Positions 11,601-23,095 are shown, counted from the stretch's first letter. The stretch is 64,000 bases of DNA from Polytrichum commune (GCA_950295325.1 OX485805.1:24849501-24913500), one strand, 5' to 3'. Numbers and translations: made by a program. Notes: generated by a model not told the origin, from the letters alone.

Positions 11601-11739
11601 ATCGAACACCTAGACAAATCCAATGTTTTGAAAGAAGTCAAGTTCCCCAATCCCTCCGGTAATGTCGTCAAGCTCGAACACCCCCACAAAGGCAATGTTG
11701 TCAAAGAAGTCAAGTTCCCCAATCCTTCCGGTAATGTCG
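8694..11739 (-). pseudogene. Decayed distal LRR part of the PNL gene
   Basis: The LRR code continues past the premature stop at 11740, but only in a shifted frame. The shift comes from one missing C at about 11752-11757: ACACCCCACAAAG here, ACACCCCCACAAAG in sister units. The shifted frame is open to 10385, where TAG replaces a TGG Trp codon. A second TAG (about 10345) replaces TTG. The frame then runs to the transposon at 9445-10007 and resumes in register on its far side. It ends naturally at 8694 (SLLSLPEGFMY, stop). Removing the insertion plus one 6-base duplication restores the frame, so the ancestral gene extended to 8694. If this tail is transcribed, it is untranslated. Confidence 0.85.
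9445..10007. mobile_element. 563-bp TIR transposon inside the LRR array
   Basis: The ends are inverted repeats: ACACGGGTAGGTCA on the left and TGACCTACCCGTGT on the right, extending imperfectly (GTGCACCACGTGC against GCCGCACGTCG). GTCAAC flanks both sides (9439-9444 and 10008-10013). A 6-base duplication is a fair reading, though the boundary could slip by a base. No coding frame; superfamily not determined. Confidence 0.88.
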
Positions 11740-13302
11740 TCAAGCTTGAACACCCCACAAAGACAATGTTGTCAAAGAAGTCAAGTTTCCCAATCCCTCC
11801 GGTAATGTCGACAAGCTCGAACACCCAAACAAATCCAATGTTTTGAAAGAAGTCAAGTTCCCCAATCCCTCCGGTAATGTCGACAAGCTCCTACACTCAG
11901 ACAAATCCAATGTTGTCAAAGAAGTCAAGTTCCCCAATCCCTCCGGTAATGTTGTCAAGCGTGAACACCGAGATAATTTCAATGTTGTCAAAGAAGTCAA
12001 GTTCCCCAATCCCTCCGGTAATGTCGTCAAGCTGGAACACTCAGACAATTTCAATGTTGTCAAAGAAGTCAAGTTTCCCAATCCCTCCGGTAATGTCGTC
12101 AAGCTGGAACACTCAGACAATTTCAATGTTGTCAAAGAAGTCAAGTTTCCCAATCCCTCCGGTAATTGCGTCAAGCTCGAACACTCAGACAATTTCAATG
12201 TTGTCAAAGAAATCAAGTTCCCCAATCCCTCCGGTAATGTCGTCAAGCTCGAACACCCCCACAAGGACAATGTTGTCAAAGAAGTCAAGGTCCCCAATGC
12301 CTCCGGTAATGTCGTCAAGCTTGAACACCCCCACAAAGACAATGTTGTCAAAGAAGTCAAGTTTCCCAATCCCTCTGGTAATGTCGAGAAGCTCGAACAC
12401 CCAGACAAATCCAATGTTGTCAAAGAAGTCAAGTTTCCCAATCCCTCCGGTAATGCCGACAAGCTTAAACACCCACACAAAGACAATGTTGTCAAAGAAG
12501 TCAAGTTCCCCAATCCCTCCGGTAATGTCGACAAGCTCGAACACCCAAACAAATCCAATGTTTTGAAAGAAGTCAAGTTCCCCAATCCCTCTGGTAATGT
12601 CGACAAGCTCGAACACCAAGACAAATCCAATGTTGTCAAAGAAGTCAAGTTCCCCAATCCCTCCGGTATTGTCGACAAGCTCGAACACCCAGACAAATCC
12701 AATGTTTTGAAAGAAGTCAAGTTCCCCAATCCCTCCGGTAATATCGTCAAGCACCTACACTTAGACAAATCCAATGTTGTCAAAGAAGTCAAGTTCCCCA
12801 ATCCCTCCGGTATTGTCGACAAGCTCGAACACCCAGACAAATCCAAAGTTTTCAAAGAAGTCAAGTTTCCCAATCCCTCTGGTAATGTCGACAACCTCAA
12901 ACACCAAGACAATTCCAATGTTGTCAAAGAAGTCAAGTTCCCCAATCCCTCCGGTAATGTTGTCAAGCTTGAACACCCCCACAAATCCAATTTTGTCAAA
13001 GAAGTCAAGTTCCCCAATCCCTCCAGTAATGTCGTCAAGCTTAAACACCCACACAAAGACAATGTTGTCAAAGAAGTCAAGTTCCCCAATCCCTCCGGTA
13101 ATGTCGTCAAGCTTAAACACCCACACAAAGACAATGTTGTCAAAGAAGTCAAGTTCCACAATCCCTCTGGTATTGTTGTCAAGCTCTCACATATCAGTAG
13201 TCGAAGGGAGCTTACACCAAGGTTTTTCATGCCCGTGGAATTGTCCCTGAGCCATTGTGAAATTTCTTTATTTATATAAATTGCTTCTATTCTTTTGTAG
13301 TT
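11740..13302 (-). CDS. PNL gene, exon 3: LRR domain (truncated)
   Basis: The acceptor is TTGAAACCCAG before AACTACAAAAG (exon starts at 13302, phase 0). The first residues are NYKRIEAIYINKEISQWLRD, a linker, followed by about 20 LRR units. The frame ends at 11740 after LWGVQA because of the one-base deletion described for the distal part. The exon gives 520 residues, so the gene as it stands would encode about 1430 residues (563 kinase part, 347 NB-ARC, 520 LRR). LRRs in such receptors usually sense ligand or hold the NB domain inactive; that role here is inferred from the class. Confidence 0.85.
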   Translation of the reverse strand, partial: NYKRIEAIYINKEISQWLRDNSTGMKNLGVSSLRLLICESLTTIPEGLWNLTSLTTLSLCGCLSLTTLPEGLGNLTSLTTLSLCGCLSLTTLLEGLGNLTSLTKLDLWGCSSLTTLPEGLGNLTSLTTLELSWCLRLSTLPEGLGNLTSLKTLDLSGCSSLSTIPEGLGNLTSLTTLDLSKCRCLTILPEGLGNLTSFKTLDLSGCSSLSTIPEGLGNLTSLTTLDLSWCSSLSTLPEGLGNLTSFKTLDLFGCSSLSTLPEGLGNLTSLTTLSLCGCLSLSALPEGLGNLTSLTTLDLSGCSSFSTLPEGLGNLTSLTTLSLWGCSSLTTLPEALGTLTSLTTLSLWGCSSLTTLPEGLGNLISLTTLKLSECSSLTQLPEGLGNLTSLTTLKLSECSSLTTLPEGLGNLTSLTTLKLSECSSLTTLPEGLGNLTSLTTLKLSRCSRLTTLPEGLGNLTSLTTLDLSECRSLSTLPEGLGNLTSFKTLDLFGCSSLSTLPEGLGNLTSLTTLSLWGVQA

Positions 13303-13518
13303 CTGGGTTTCAAAAACACCACCAAATGTCAAAATTATGTTTCGTTTAATAAGAATGGTAAATAAATTCAATTTTTGTGCTAAGATGAGATGGGAAAACC
13401 AATTCATTGCATATTACACAAGTCTTAAATGTCAAATTTAAGCAACTTAGAAACACAAACCGTTACCAACATATTTGTACTTGAATTTCAAAAACATCAA
13501 CCTTTATTTGCACCATAC

Positions 13519-14559
13519 CTTGTCATGTGTTGATCCAATTCCTAAAGGAATCATGTTTAGTTTCCAAATTCGAGTGCCCAAATATTCCTCGTTTGTCTCG
13601 GCAATCATACGCCCCATGTCGCGTAGTTGGTCATGCATTATTATAGTTCCAAATACATCTATCTTAACCAAAGATTTTTCCACCAATATATCAAGCACAT
13701 CATTTGGGGAGGCACCATTGTTGGTAAATAAAGACGAGGCTCTTTCTTTGTGCATGCCTATGGGAAAGATGCATGCTAGATCTAAAAACATATTTTTCTC
13801 ATTGTTTTCCAATCCATCAAAATTTATCATCAAGGTAGTCCAAAGCCCTTCATCGCCATCCAAATGCCTACCCCTTTTCATCCTTTGGAAAGCCCTTTCC
13901 CAACTTCGAATCCTCTCCTTTCCCCGTAAGAATGCACCCATCACTTTCAAGCTCAAAGGCAAGCCATTACATTTTTCTATAATTTTGTCACGTAGATCAA
14001 AGAGTCCTGGTGGCAATTGAGCTCCATCCACATGAACATAAGAATCAAAGAGTTCTTTCGATGCATTTCTATCTAACTTTTCAACATCTATCCTACCATT
14101 CACGTCCACACGATTTTCAATTAAAGCCCAATCACGGGTTGTTATAATAATTTTGGTGCCATTGTTGACACAAGAAACACCCGCTGGTATTATTTCATAC
14201 ACTTGAGTTGCATCTCTAGGATCATCCAGTATTAGAAGGACCTTCTTTGTAGCCAACAACTCCCTCATTGTCTTCTGTGCATCCACCAATGTCCAAGTGG
14301 ACTCTTTGTCCCTTCCAAAGTTGTGTAAAATTTCACGTAAGATTTCAAGTGAATTTCTACTTTTCAAATTTCCAATAAAACATGATGCATCATATGTGGA
14401 CCTCACATCATCAAATATGGCCTTAGCCAAGGTCGTCTTCCCTATTCCACCCATACCAATGAGACCCAAAATATTCACTCGCTTAAGGTGGTTTTTCACC
14501 TTTGCAAGATTGCTTTGAAAACCAACCACAACTTCATATTGTGTTTTCTGCACATCCAC
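13519..14559 (-). CDS. PNL gene, exon 2: NB-ARC ATPase switch
   Basis: Exon of 347 codons, phase 0 at both ends. Acceptor CTTCGTACAG before GTGGATGTG; donor CATGACAAG before GTATGG. It encodes a full NB-ARC module. The P-loop is GMGGIGKTTLAKAIF (about residue 598 of the protein). Kinase-2 is KKVLLILDD, RNBS-B is GTKIIITTRDW, GLPL is CNGLPLSLKVMG and RNBS-D is FLDLACIFP. The MHD motif is intact (IIMHDQLRDMG). All nucleotide-binding residues expected of a functional switch are present. The motif style is nearer to TNL-type than CNL-type proteins. Introns on either side are 706 bases (15265-14560) and 216 bases (13518-13303). Confidence 0.92.
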
Positions 14560-15265
14560 CTGTACGAAGTTCACATATCATGTCAATTGGACCAAGAAGT
14601 GTACACTATGATAGAAGATTAAAAAAATGAACAATATATATGAATATTGTGAATCTTCTCTAAAAGGTATTACAAAACATGTTTTAAAACTTCAAAAATT
14701 TGTTCCAAAAAAATCTATAAAAGAATTATGTACATACTTTTCAAGATGGTGGAAGCAACTCAAACTGAAAAAACAATTTGTGTGGTCAAAGAAAGTTTCT
14801 ACAAATTAGGCTTTGAATACATTAATTTTGATAGAGACCTCCAGTTCATCATGAACTCAAGGATGATTTTGAAAATTAGTTCAAGTTTAATAATTATATG
14901 TAAGGCCATAAATTTTGCTTCTAGAACCCAATGTAGTCATGAGTTTGTTGACATACTTGTGGTGATAAATTTTTAAGATAGCATTTTGGATATTGTAAAT
15001 TTGAATACGTGTAACGACTATAAACGGCCACATAATCTACTTGGAAGATTGTTTGATGCTACTTTATAGCCTTTGATCAAGATATTTGTGCTCTCAACAT
15101 ACATGACTTGTTTATTGGTCCAATTGACCATGCTTGCACCGGGTCCTATGATTTGGTTCAATCATCATGTCTTCAACTCCAAGCAAATTGAAGTAATTAT
15201 AACAATTAAAAAAATGACATCTCAAAAATACACAATATGCGTATTGTAATGGAATGTGTTCTTAC

Positions 15266-16954
15266 CTTCTTGGGAGCAAAGACGTTCATGTGGTCCGAGG
15301 CCTTCTTCAGTTGAGTGCTTGGAGAACAAGTCCAACCTTTGTCAAATTGCGGTATTTCATTTGAATATATTCCAACCATGAACTTCTTTTTCAAGGTTGC
15401 AAGCCTCTTACAAATGTTAGACAATGTTGGCCTTTGTGAAGGATCCTCAATCCAACATTCTTCAATCAACATGGTAAGCTCCCTACAGTTGATAGGTAGC
15501 TCAGGCCTCCAACGTTCTTTTATTTTTTGCAAGATATCCTCTTTCTTAATAGTCTCTGAAAATGGTTCCTTCAAAGAAAGGATCTCTGAACATGTCATAC
15601 CAAATGACCATACATCAGCTGGAAAAGGACAGGCCATATTTGAAGGTGGCATTTCTCTATTGTTGTTATTCATCTCAGGTGCCATGTACTTTGGTGTACC
15701 GATAGTAAACCCTTGCAATTCCGGTTTGCTTTGAACCTCTGTTTTGGAAGTATCATAATCTGTCAATTTGACAAAATCATAGCCAATATTCCCCTTGACT
15801 CTTGCAAGTGTTGACACGGAGCTTAGAAGCACATTGCTTGGCTTTAGATCAAGATGGGCAACATGCATGTCATGAAGATAACACATGCCCCTTGCGATTT
15901 CATGCATCATATCAATTGCAACAAGATATGGTAAAGGCGTCTTTTGTTTCTTCACCAAATCACTCAAGCCCATCTCCATGAGCTCCATTACTAGAAACAA
16001 ATTTCTTGAGACAATGTTTGATTCATCCACATTTCCCTCATGAGTTTCATTGAGTCTTCCACAACAAATAAATTTGACGAGGTTTGGATGGCTCAAACAT
16101 GCTAAGATGCCAGCCTCTTTGCGAAAGTTGGGAAGAACTCTTAACATTTTCGTTGCACTCTGAAGTCCCAACCATCTTGATTTGTGCACCTCCCCTGCCG
16201 CTCCAGATCCTATTGGTTTTTCGAATACCGGCTTTATGCCATCCGTTGGAATTTCCAAAGCATCCAATTCCGCACCTGTCACTTGTGGCAATTCAAATTG
16301 CAATCTCCTCAATAAATGCTTTGCCAATTCATACTCCTCGGAATCATTGGGTATCGTTTCAAGTCGTTTCTTAAGCCTTTCCACCATGGCTTTTTCATCA
16401 CTTTCAATTTCGTCATAAGTGGCAACACTAAAATCCATAGGGATTCTAAAATTTTGTGAATCCGGAGAGATAGCCAAATACTTTTCGCACATTGCATCCC
16501 AAAAACATTGCAAATCATCCACAAGTTCTCGAAAGGTCTCTCTATTGTTCATCTGGAATGCCACTGCGTCGCACCATTCTTGCTTCCCACAATCTTGGAC
16601 CAATATTATTACTTTTCGAGTAATGCGATGTAACTCCCCAAGAACAAGCCCAAATTTATTAGTCGTCTCCTTAGTGGATGTGATCATCTCATCCACATAA
16701 AGTGTAACTTGGTCAAGCTTGTCGACAAGATTTCTGCATTGTTTCTCATTCAACACTTGCTCCGCCTTAAGAACCTCTCGAAGTTTGCTTACTTCCTCCC
16801 TTTGCCATTTCAAAATATTTCCAAGCTCATTGCTTTGTTTTTGTCCTTTTCCCACATATGCCTCAAACTTTAAGAACCAAATGCTTATGAAATCCCAAAT
16901 CATGCGAATGAATTGCAAAATCTTGGCCATGATGAAACCCTTCTTATTCACCAA
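15266..16954 (-). CDS. PNL gene, exon 1: N-terminal protein kinase
   Basis: Exon of 563 codons from ATG 16954 to donor CCCAAGAAG before GTAAGAAC; an alternative Met is residue 9. Residues 12-35 are hydrophobic and could anchor or insert in a membrane. Residues 45-110 look helical or coiled-coil. The kinase domain spans about 241-520: Gly loop GSGAAGEVHKSRW (249-261), putative VAIK-type Lys K269, HLDLKPSNVLL with H367 and D369 (HLD instead of HRD, so non-RD), DYD (399-401) instead of DFG, and YMAPEM (423-428). The key Lys and both catalytic Asp residues remain, so activity is possible. It splices in frame to the NB-ARC exon, giving the kinase-NBS-LRR order known from mosses. The promoter was not recognised. 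Confidence 0.9.
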
Positions 16955-17690
16955 AACAATCTACCAATACATAGTTGGTTGATTTGTACACCATAGCCTG
17001 TAAGTGAATATTAACTGACCTAATCTGCAATAACAAAATTTGAGCAAGGTAGATTCATCAAAATTACAAAATAATTAGCAAAAATACTAGTTAAAGTTCC
17101 CTTCAAAAGACAATGCAAAATTTGGTCAACCTCTAAGCTCCAAATTTGGGGATGAGAAAGAATTCAATCTAAATAATAAATCTCCAATTATAATCTCAAG
17201 AATGAATATCATGGTAGTTGCACAACTTCAAGAATCCACAAAATGCATTATTTAGTGTCAACTACCATTTGGAGTTAGAAAACACTATAATCTTCACAAA
17301 CAAAATGTAAATAGGTCACATATACCTAATATGCAAGAATGTACATTGTACACATTGCCACTTCCAATGAATACTTTTAGCAAAGCAACAATCAAATGCA
17401 CCTTGCCAACCAATGCTAGGACTCATGATTTTGGGCCATAAATGGGGCTAATCTAGTAATTTCTTAGTAAATCGACCGAAGCAACTACAAAGTGGAACTA
17501 ACTAAGTTTTCTATATAGTATGTATACCAACAAAATAAATAAAACGACACTTCATGACAATTCTCACGTGCTACAAATTACACTACATACCATATTAGGT
17601 TTTGATCATTCTCGTCACCAACATAATTAATGCAAGATATTCCAAATTCTCCTCACCACCAACAAAAGAAAACTACTCCCAAATCCCTCC
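16955..17690. other. Upstream region of the PNL gene
   Basis: A/T-rich with no gene. It should hold the promoter and leader of the minus-strand PNL gene, but I see no convincing TATA box at a sensible distance. Confidence 0.4.
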
Positions 17691-17699
17691 GACTAGCTT

Positions 17700-18205
17700 A
17701 AGCTAAACAATCACAAATTCTTAGCATAGTGATAAAACCCGGAATCACTTATGCCTACTATACCGCCCCCTTCTCCAAATCCAACATCAACAAATTAGAC
17801 AACATACTCAATAAACTAATCAAAGAAATCTGCAACATACCCAAAAGCACAACCAACATCCTCACCCACCTGAACAACAAAGACTATGACATCAACACAA
17901 CATCCCTCCTCCCCAACTACCTACATTGTATCATACAACAATCCATGTAAGCCCTCAATGACCCAGGGCAATTGAAAACCATCTACCAAGAACTCACCAA
18001 ACACATCACTGCCAAATGTGCAGGATTGCTACACCTACACTCCATCACTAAAATAAACACTCTTGTAATCCCCCAAAAAAACACCAAACGCCTCATGAAA
18101 ATTATACATCAGTTCGCCATAGAACATCTTACTAACCTCGTACTCAACAAAAGAAAACAAACAAGCACCCATGTCTCCCCCATAATCACCACCACTCCTA
18201 ACTAA
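17700..18205 (+). pseudogene. Internally deleted LINE fragment
   Basis: Translated pieces (ITYAYYTAPFSKSNINKLDNI, then DINTTSLLPNYLHCI, a stop and ALNDPGQLKTIYQELTKHI) match the post-RT region of the LINE at 47.8-51.5 kb, which has DFGINTTSLLPDYINCI and ALNDKGQLGQIYQGLTKYI. The end (KRLMKIIHQFAIEHLTNLVLNKRK) matches that element's C-terminus at about 51260-51360. The zinc and RNase H parts are therefore deleted. Confidence 0.75.
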
Positions 18206-20640
18206 ATTTTCCCTTCCCCGTTACTTGGAAACATAATGAGTCCTCCTTTCACAAAAATAGGCACATACACCTTGAACCGCATCATGACAACCATGATTAG
18301 TTTAAGGCCAACGGCTCAAATTCACGCCGGTGTAAAGCACACATGCAATTTTGTTGTCTTTTCTTTTCTTCTCATTCCTCAATGCCATAATGGATATGTC
18401 TTTTGGCTCTAAGTAGCTTTGTAAAGGTATTCTAAACTCGTTGAGAAAAGATCCCACACTTTGCCAAGCGATGAAGTATGTCTTAATGCACTTTGAATTA
18501 TCGTTGTGTATTTGTTGTCAAGCGTTGAAACTCAACAAGTTTATTGCATTCTCCAAGGTACACTTCTATCGGTAATAGAGAAAAATCCAAGCCTTCATGA
18601 TAAAAATGACAAAAAAATATGTCTATGTGAACACTCAAATGCTTGTATATTTGAAAGGTTGAATAACAATTCAACACAATAATATTTCTTAAGCATACAA
18701 TTTGAATGGTCCAAGGATAATTATTCAATTGAAGTGTTGTGATATGTCAACTGTATGTTATGCAATATACCATACGAAGGATCTAGACTTTCAAGAGTTG
18801 TGAGGCACCCATCACAACTTTAACCCCCTTAGAATTGGCATATAAGTTTTAAAAATGAAAATGAAAATTCTTACATGTATTTATTTTAATTTTACACAAA
18901 CATAATCATTTTTGAATGGGGACCTCAACCATGCCCTTAAATTATAGGTTTGTATTGATTCCCCAAGCCACTTAAAGTCTCCACCTTTGCAACCATTTGC
19001 TCATCTACATATAATTTGAAAGGTACTATTGGAAGATTTGGGTACATATAAATGGCCTAGATTGAGATACATATCAAATATAACTTGTCACCGATGTCAA
19101 TATGACCAAATTTTTACTTCTTCTTTGTAGTAGGTTGTGTCGAATACAATACCAAGCTCAAAGAGTAAGTTTAAAGATGACTTCAATACTTATGGAGGAA
19201 TTGTACAAATGATTTCATAGGTTGATGAGCATAAGCACTAGTTTCTCCTAAACCTGGAGAACAGTAGTTGGTGAAGGGCATAAGCATTAGGTAATACCAT
19301 CCATGTCATGCTCAAAATGTCCAATGCAGGTAATTGCAAGCAACACTTGGTTGATACGATGATGCCTTTCAACTTGTGTTACTCGAGCACGGTCATAAAT
19401 CAACATACATGCAAAATCCTCACCAATTCATTACGTTCTAGAAGAAAGGAAAGGAAGATTCTTCATACATGAAACATGCATCACAAATTCTCCATGCTGC
19501 ACTTCCAAAAACTTGATGAAAGTTGCAAGAATGAGGAACAACCTATTAAGAGCAATGAGCACAGAAGATCAATATCCGAAGTGCCATGAAAATGAACAAA
19601 GAAAATTATCATAATCCACCAAGCTCTTTAGTGCAGACAATACTAAAGCCAACAATGGTCAAATCACCCGTACTATTGCCGACCAAAGCCTCCCAACTCA
19701 CCAATGCAAAACAATCTTTGTAGTAAGTGCTCCCAAAATGACAAAACTAATTAAGATATGTGTACAAAAGAGTCCCAAGTTTCACAACCTAACCAACTAT
19801 TCTAGCGAATATTGAAGCAAGCTCGCCCATGCCTGAGGAAATTGTATGTTCCGTCTTCTTTACGCACTAGGTGAATATATGACAAGCTACTGCAAGTTCT
19901 CCTTCACTTCAAATAAGAATAGTTGGAAGGATTAAACAAGACAATGAACGGGGAGAACTAACCACTAGTCACAGATGAACGAATTGAGTTTGAGAAATAA
20001 CCGGTCGAAGTTCAAGACTTCATGAGAATTACCCATCGTTCTAGAGGATCTATGGAATATACCTCAAGATTAATAAAGAACCCCCGAAAGGTCAAAACAT
20101 GTAACTGATTGGACTTGGAAACACTAGGATTTTGATTGGTTATGCCCAAAAATCTCCCCGGCTATTGATACGAGAACTTGCAAACGTTGGGACAGTCCTC
20201 ATGGGAATCATTCGACTTAGCAACCTGGATTGTGTATATACGAAGTCCGACAAATTCAACACTGTGGAGCACAAGATCAATTTAATGTTAGATTAAATCT
20301 ACCTTGCATACCCTTCCCAGGTTACGATTAACTTAAACAGTTTGATAACTTGCACACTAGAAAAATACAGAAAGACGGTTCACCTACTCCAAGCTACCAG
20401 AACAACAAAGACCACTTAGGTTTGAGAAGGTTGAATCCACCACCTAACATTGTTTTGGAACATATCCGATCAAGAGTGACATTTTGGTCTAACTGTCTAT
20501 GATCATCTTTTGCTTACCGCAATCTGCATAAAAGTAAAAACCTGTCCTCAAAAAATTAAATAATAAAATGAAATAAAGGGGGACAGAGGCACTACATTCA
20601 GCCTTGGAAACAAAAGTCTAAATATTCGAATTAAGAATTC
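18206..20640. other. Gene-free stretch
   Basis: I see no gene, RNA or element here apart from one copy of the 215-bp repeat at 19950-20161. Base composition is A/T-rich with scattered stops in all frames. Confidence 0.4.
19950..20161 (-). repeat. 215-bp AACCGGTT-rich repeat, copy a
   Basis: Minus-strand copy, diverged, recognised by TTATTAATCTTGAGGTATAT and the TTTTTGGGCATAA start. Confidence 0.75.
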
Positions 20641-20887
20641 CTATTGGATGTCGCTTTCACCAGGTAAACCCTGGGGAGGAAACCCCACTTGCAAGTGAAC
20701 TTGTTTTAACGTGTGGATACTTTCCATTGTGAATAGGGGAAAACTGACTCCCAAGCATGTATGTCACTAAAATACTTCTACTCAAGTATGGAAGGAGGTC
20801 ACCGAATAGGTTGGATGCTTCAGAATTGGAAGGTGGTTGTGTGCGCACATAGAAAGCAACCTCTTTCAAGGTGACTCCTTTGCACTA

Positions 20888-23095
20888 GACACATATTTAA
20901 AAGAGATCGGACTACGTCCTCATATTATGAACCACTCCACACTCAAAAGTGAACACAATTGGAAACTGGACCCAAGTATTCAGTTGAGAAACCAACAAAC
21001 ATGCACTTCCGATAACCAATATTGAAGCAAGGGAGGTCCATTTTCAATTCGATTTGTGCTCATGCTTCCTCCTAGATTTTCTATTGCAGCACAAGTTATG
21101 TTATGTAAATCTAAGGGGTAGAAGTTGGAGAACATGAAAAACAAACCGAATAACACCCACATACTTTACTCCCAATGAAGTGACATCTCAACGTTCTCTA
21201 GTATCTCCTCCACTCAGGTGATTCCACTGTCCCTTTTCCAAACAGAGCACACACTCTGGAGTGTGAAGCAATGAAGACTGGTGTGCAGCAAGATGAGGCA
21301 TCTCCTCCACTTTTTCCAACCCATTCCAATGTCTTAATCTACCGGCAACTAAGACTGCAGAGTAGAATTGGAAAAAACTGTGCACAATACGAGAGGGGCA
21401 CAAGAGAGGCCACTAAGTTTGAGTGGCATGTGGTTCCGTGAGAATGGAAGAGCAAACATCATAAAGACACATGTTTAAAAGAAATTAGACTACGTTTTCA
21501 AATAACTACTCTAGACTCAATAATGAACACAATTGAGAGAACCTATGTATCCAGTGAAGAAATCAACAAACATGCACTTCCCATAACCGTAACTAAAATC
21601 AAAGGAGGTCCGATTTTTACAGATGTTTCATCATAGATTTGCTAATCCAATGCGAGTTTTGCTGTGTAAATCTAATCAGTAGAAGTTGGAGAACATGAAA
21701 GAGGAACCACATAACACCCACATACCTTAACGCACTTGCACGCCTTTCTGAAACTCCAGTGTGCACTTCACAACTAACTCGCCAAATCATACTACTACCG
21801 TGCAAGTGGATCTGAGTAAACTGAACTGGAGAGACAATCATGTAGCTTATAAATTGGTACGAGTTGCGCATACCTATGTATGAAGGCGGATATATGTGTA
21901 TTGAGATCGCCCTCCAAATTCCACCGAGTCCTCATCCTCACGAACCATCATCTTTCAACACCAAGCGCAGAGATTCCAAAGAACGATCAGTAATTTCAAC
22001 AGACCCACCACCCAAATTCCGTGGTGTGGTCACGGCTAGCGGTGGAGATGGTTGTTTCTTTCTGTGTATTCGGGGTACTGGATCTGTATGCAGAAATTCA
22101 ATAGTAAGAATTCTAGCGGGACATACAGACTCGAGCTAAACGCACCCATGTTCTCAGAGTCAACAAATTCTGAAACAACGACAGATGCTTGACACCCTGC
22201 TGTTCGTCAGTCAGGCGGAGAAGAACATCAATTCCTCCGACTTGGACTGCAAGGAGAGGGTGCTCAAAGAGTAGTAGAACGAGAGACCGTAGCGCAAGAG
22301 GAAGGTAGCTATGGCGGGGAAGAAGCTGGGAGCAGAGTGCATTTCCTTGGCAGGATCATGGCCAGATTTTTGAGAGACACGGTCACCCGGACTTGGTGAT
22401 AGGTTATGGCCCGAATTCTTGGGAATTTTCTCTCTCCTGTAACTCTTACTGGCCAAAGTGTCTACGGGATGTGCAGCTCTTCGAAGGGCTAATACGTAAC
22501 TATGAAGTCCCTAAGTAAAAGTGCCCCTTGAAATTGATCTCCCAATCCTCGTGAAGCATTCTAATCAGGCGAGCCGCCACGAATTCCCTACTCTTGTTCT
22601 TCTTTGTTCCTACAGCTGCTAAACCACCGCCCAACTTTACAACAAGCTAGTTTCTTGGCCAAAGGAATCACCAGCAAATATCTGCTTCACGATTGTTTAG
22701 CAGTCCGGTGTTGAGACAAGCTGATAAATAGCAGATGCATGCACAAGAATACAAAGATGCTTGGCTCCTGCTACTACTTAAATGCTACCAGTGCACCAGG
22801 ACGCCGTGTTGCGATGATGGTACAAGCAATCAAACCCAACACAAGTCTGCCATCCACACAGTTCGTATGTCAGGCCATAAGGTGCGCATGCGAGTGTTAT
22901 TTGCTATGAAATATTCACTCAAGGAATCAACAAACATGTACTTCCAATAACCATAACCAAACTAGGGCAACTCCGATTTTCAATCAAGTTTTGTTGATGC
23001 TTCACTGTAGATTAGCTATTAATGCAACACAATATGATCGGTAGAAATAGGAGAACATGAAAAATGAACCAAACAACTCCCACATACCTTATGAA
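20888..23095. repeat. Three copies of a 190-280 bp repeat
   Basis: Copies at about 20888-21165, 21465-21727 and 22905-23095 share AACCAACAAACATGCACTTCC, AGAAGTTGGAGAACATGAAA and ACACCCACATAC. Different sequence lies between them. They could be duplicated parts of one former gene (for example introns) or a mobile element. Nothing in them reads as a protein. Confidence 0.75.
22500..22646 (-). other. Possible isolated exon, 48 codons
   Basis: The minus strand is open and protein-like: LVVKLGGGLAAVGTKKNKSR, then EFVAARLIRMLHEDWEINFK and GHFYLGTS before a TAG at 22502-22500. The composition is better than chance frames nearby. I do not recognise the family and found no partner exon, so this may be a pseudogene exon. 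Confidence 0.3.

Larger units (their letters stand above)
8694..13190 (-). repeat. 72-bp LRR-coding tandem array, about 54 units
   Basis: Each 72-base unit encodes a 24-residue plant LRR of consensus LPEGLGNLTSLTTLDLSGCS plus SLST. Units are very similar in nucleotides, which suggests repeated unequal exchange. A block of nine units (648 bases) is duplicated: 10612-11010 matches 11260-11658. Shorter echoes occur near 10095-10260 and 8950-9050. The array is interrupted by the transposon at 9445-10007. Confidence 0.95.

Noticed and set aside
8694-13190. CRISPR-like appearance of a regular array
   Set aside because: The 72-base units are protein-coding LRRs without distinct spacers, in a plant genome.
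10476-13279. Plus-strand repeat proteins of 456 and 478 codons
   Set aside because: They are the exact antisense of the LRR array, break at the same one-base deletion, and have no start context or partner domain. Noted as a curiosity only.
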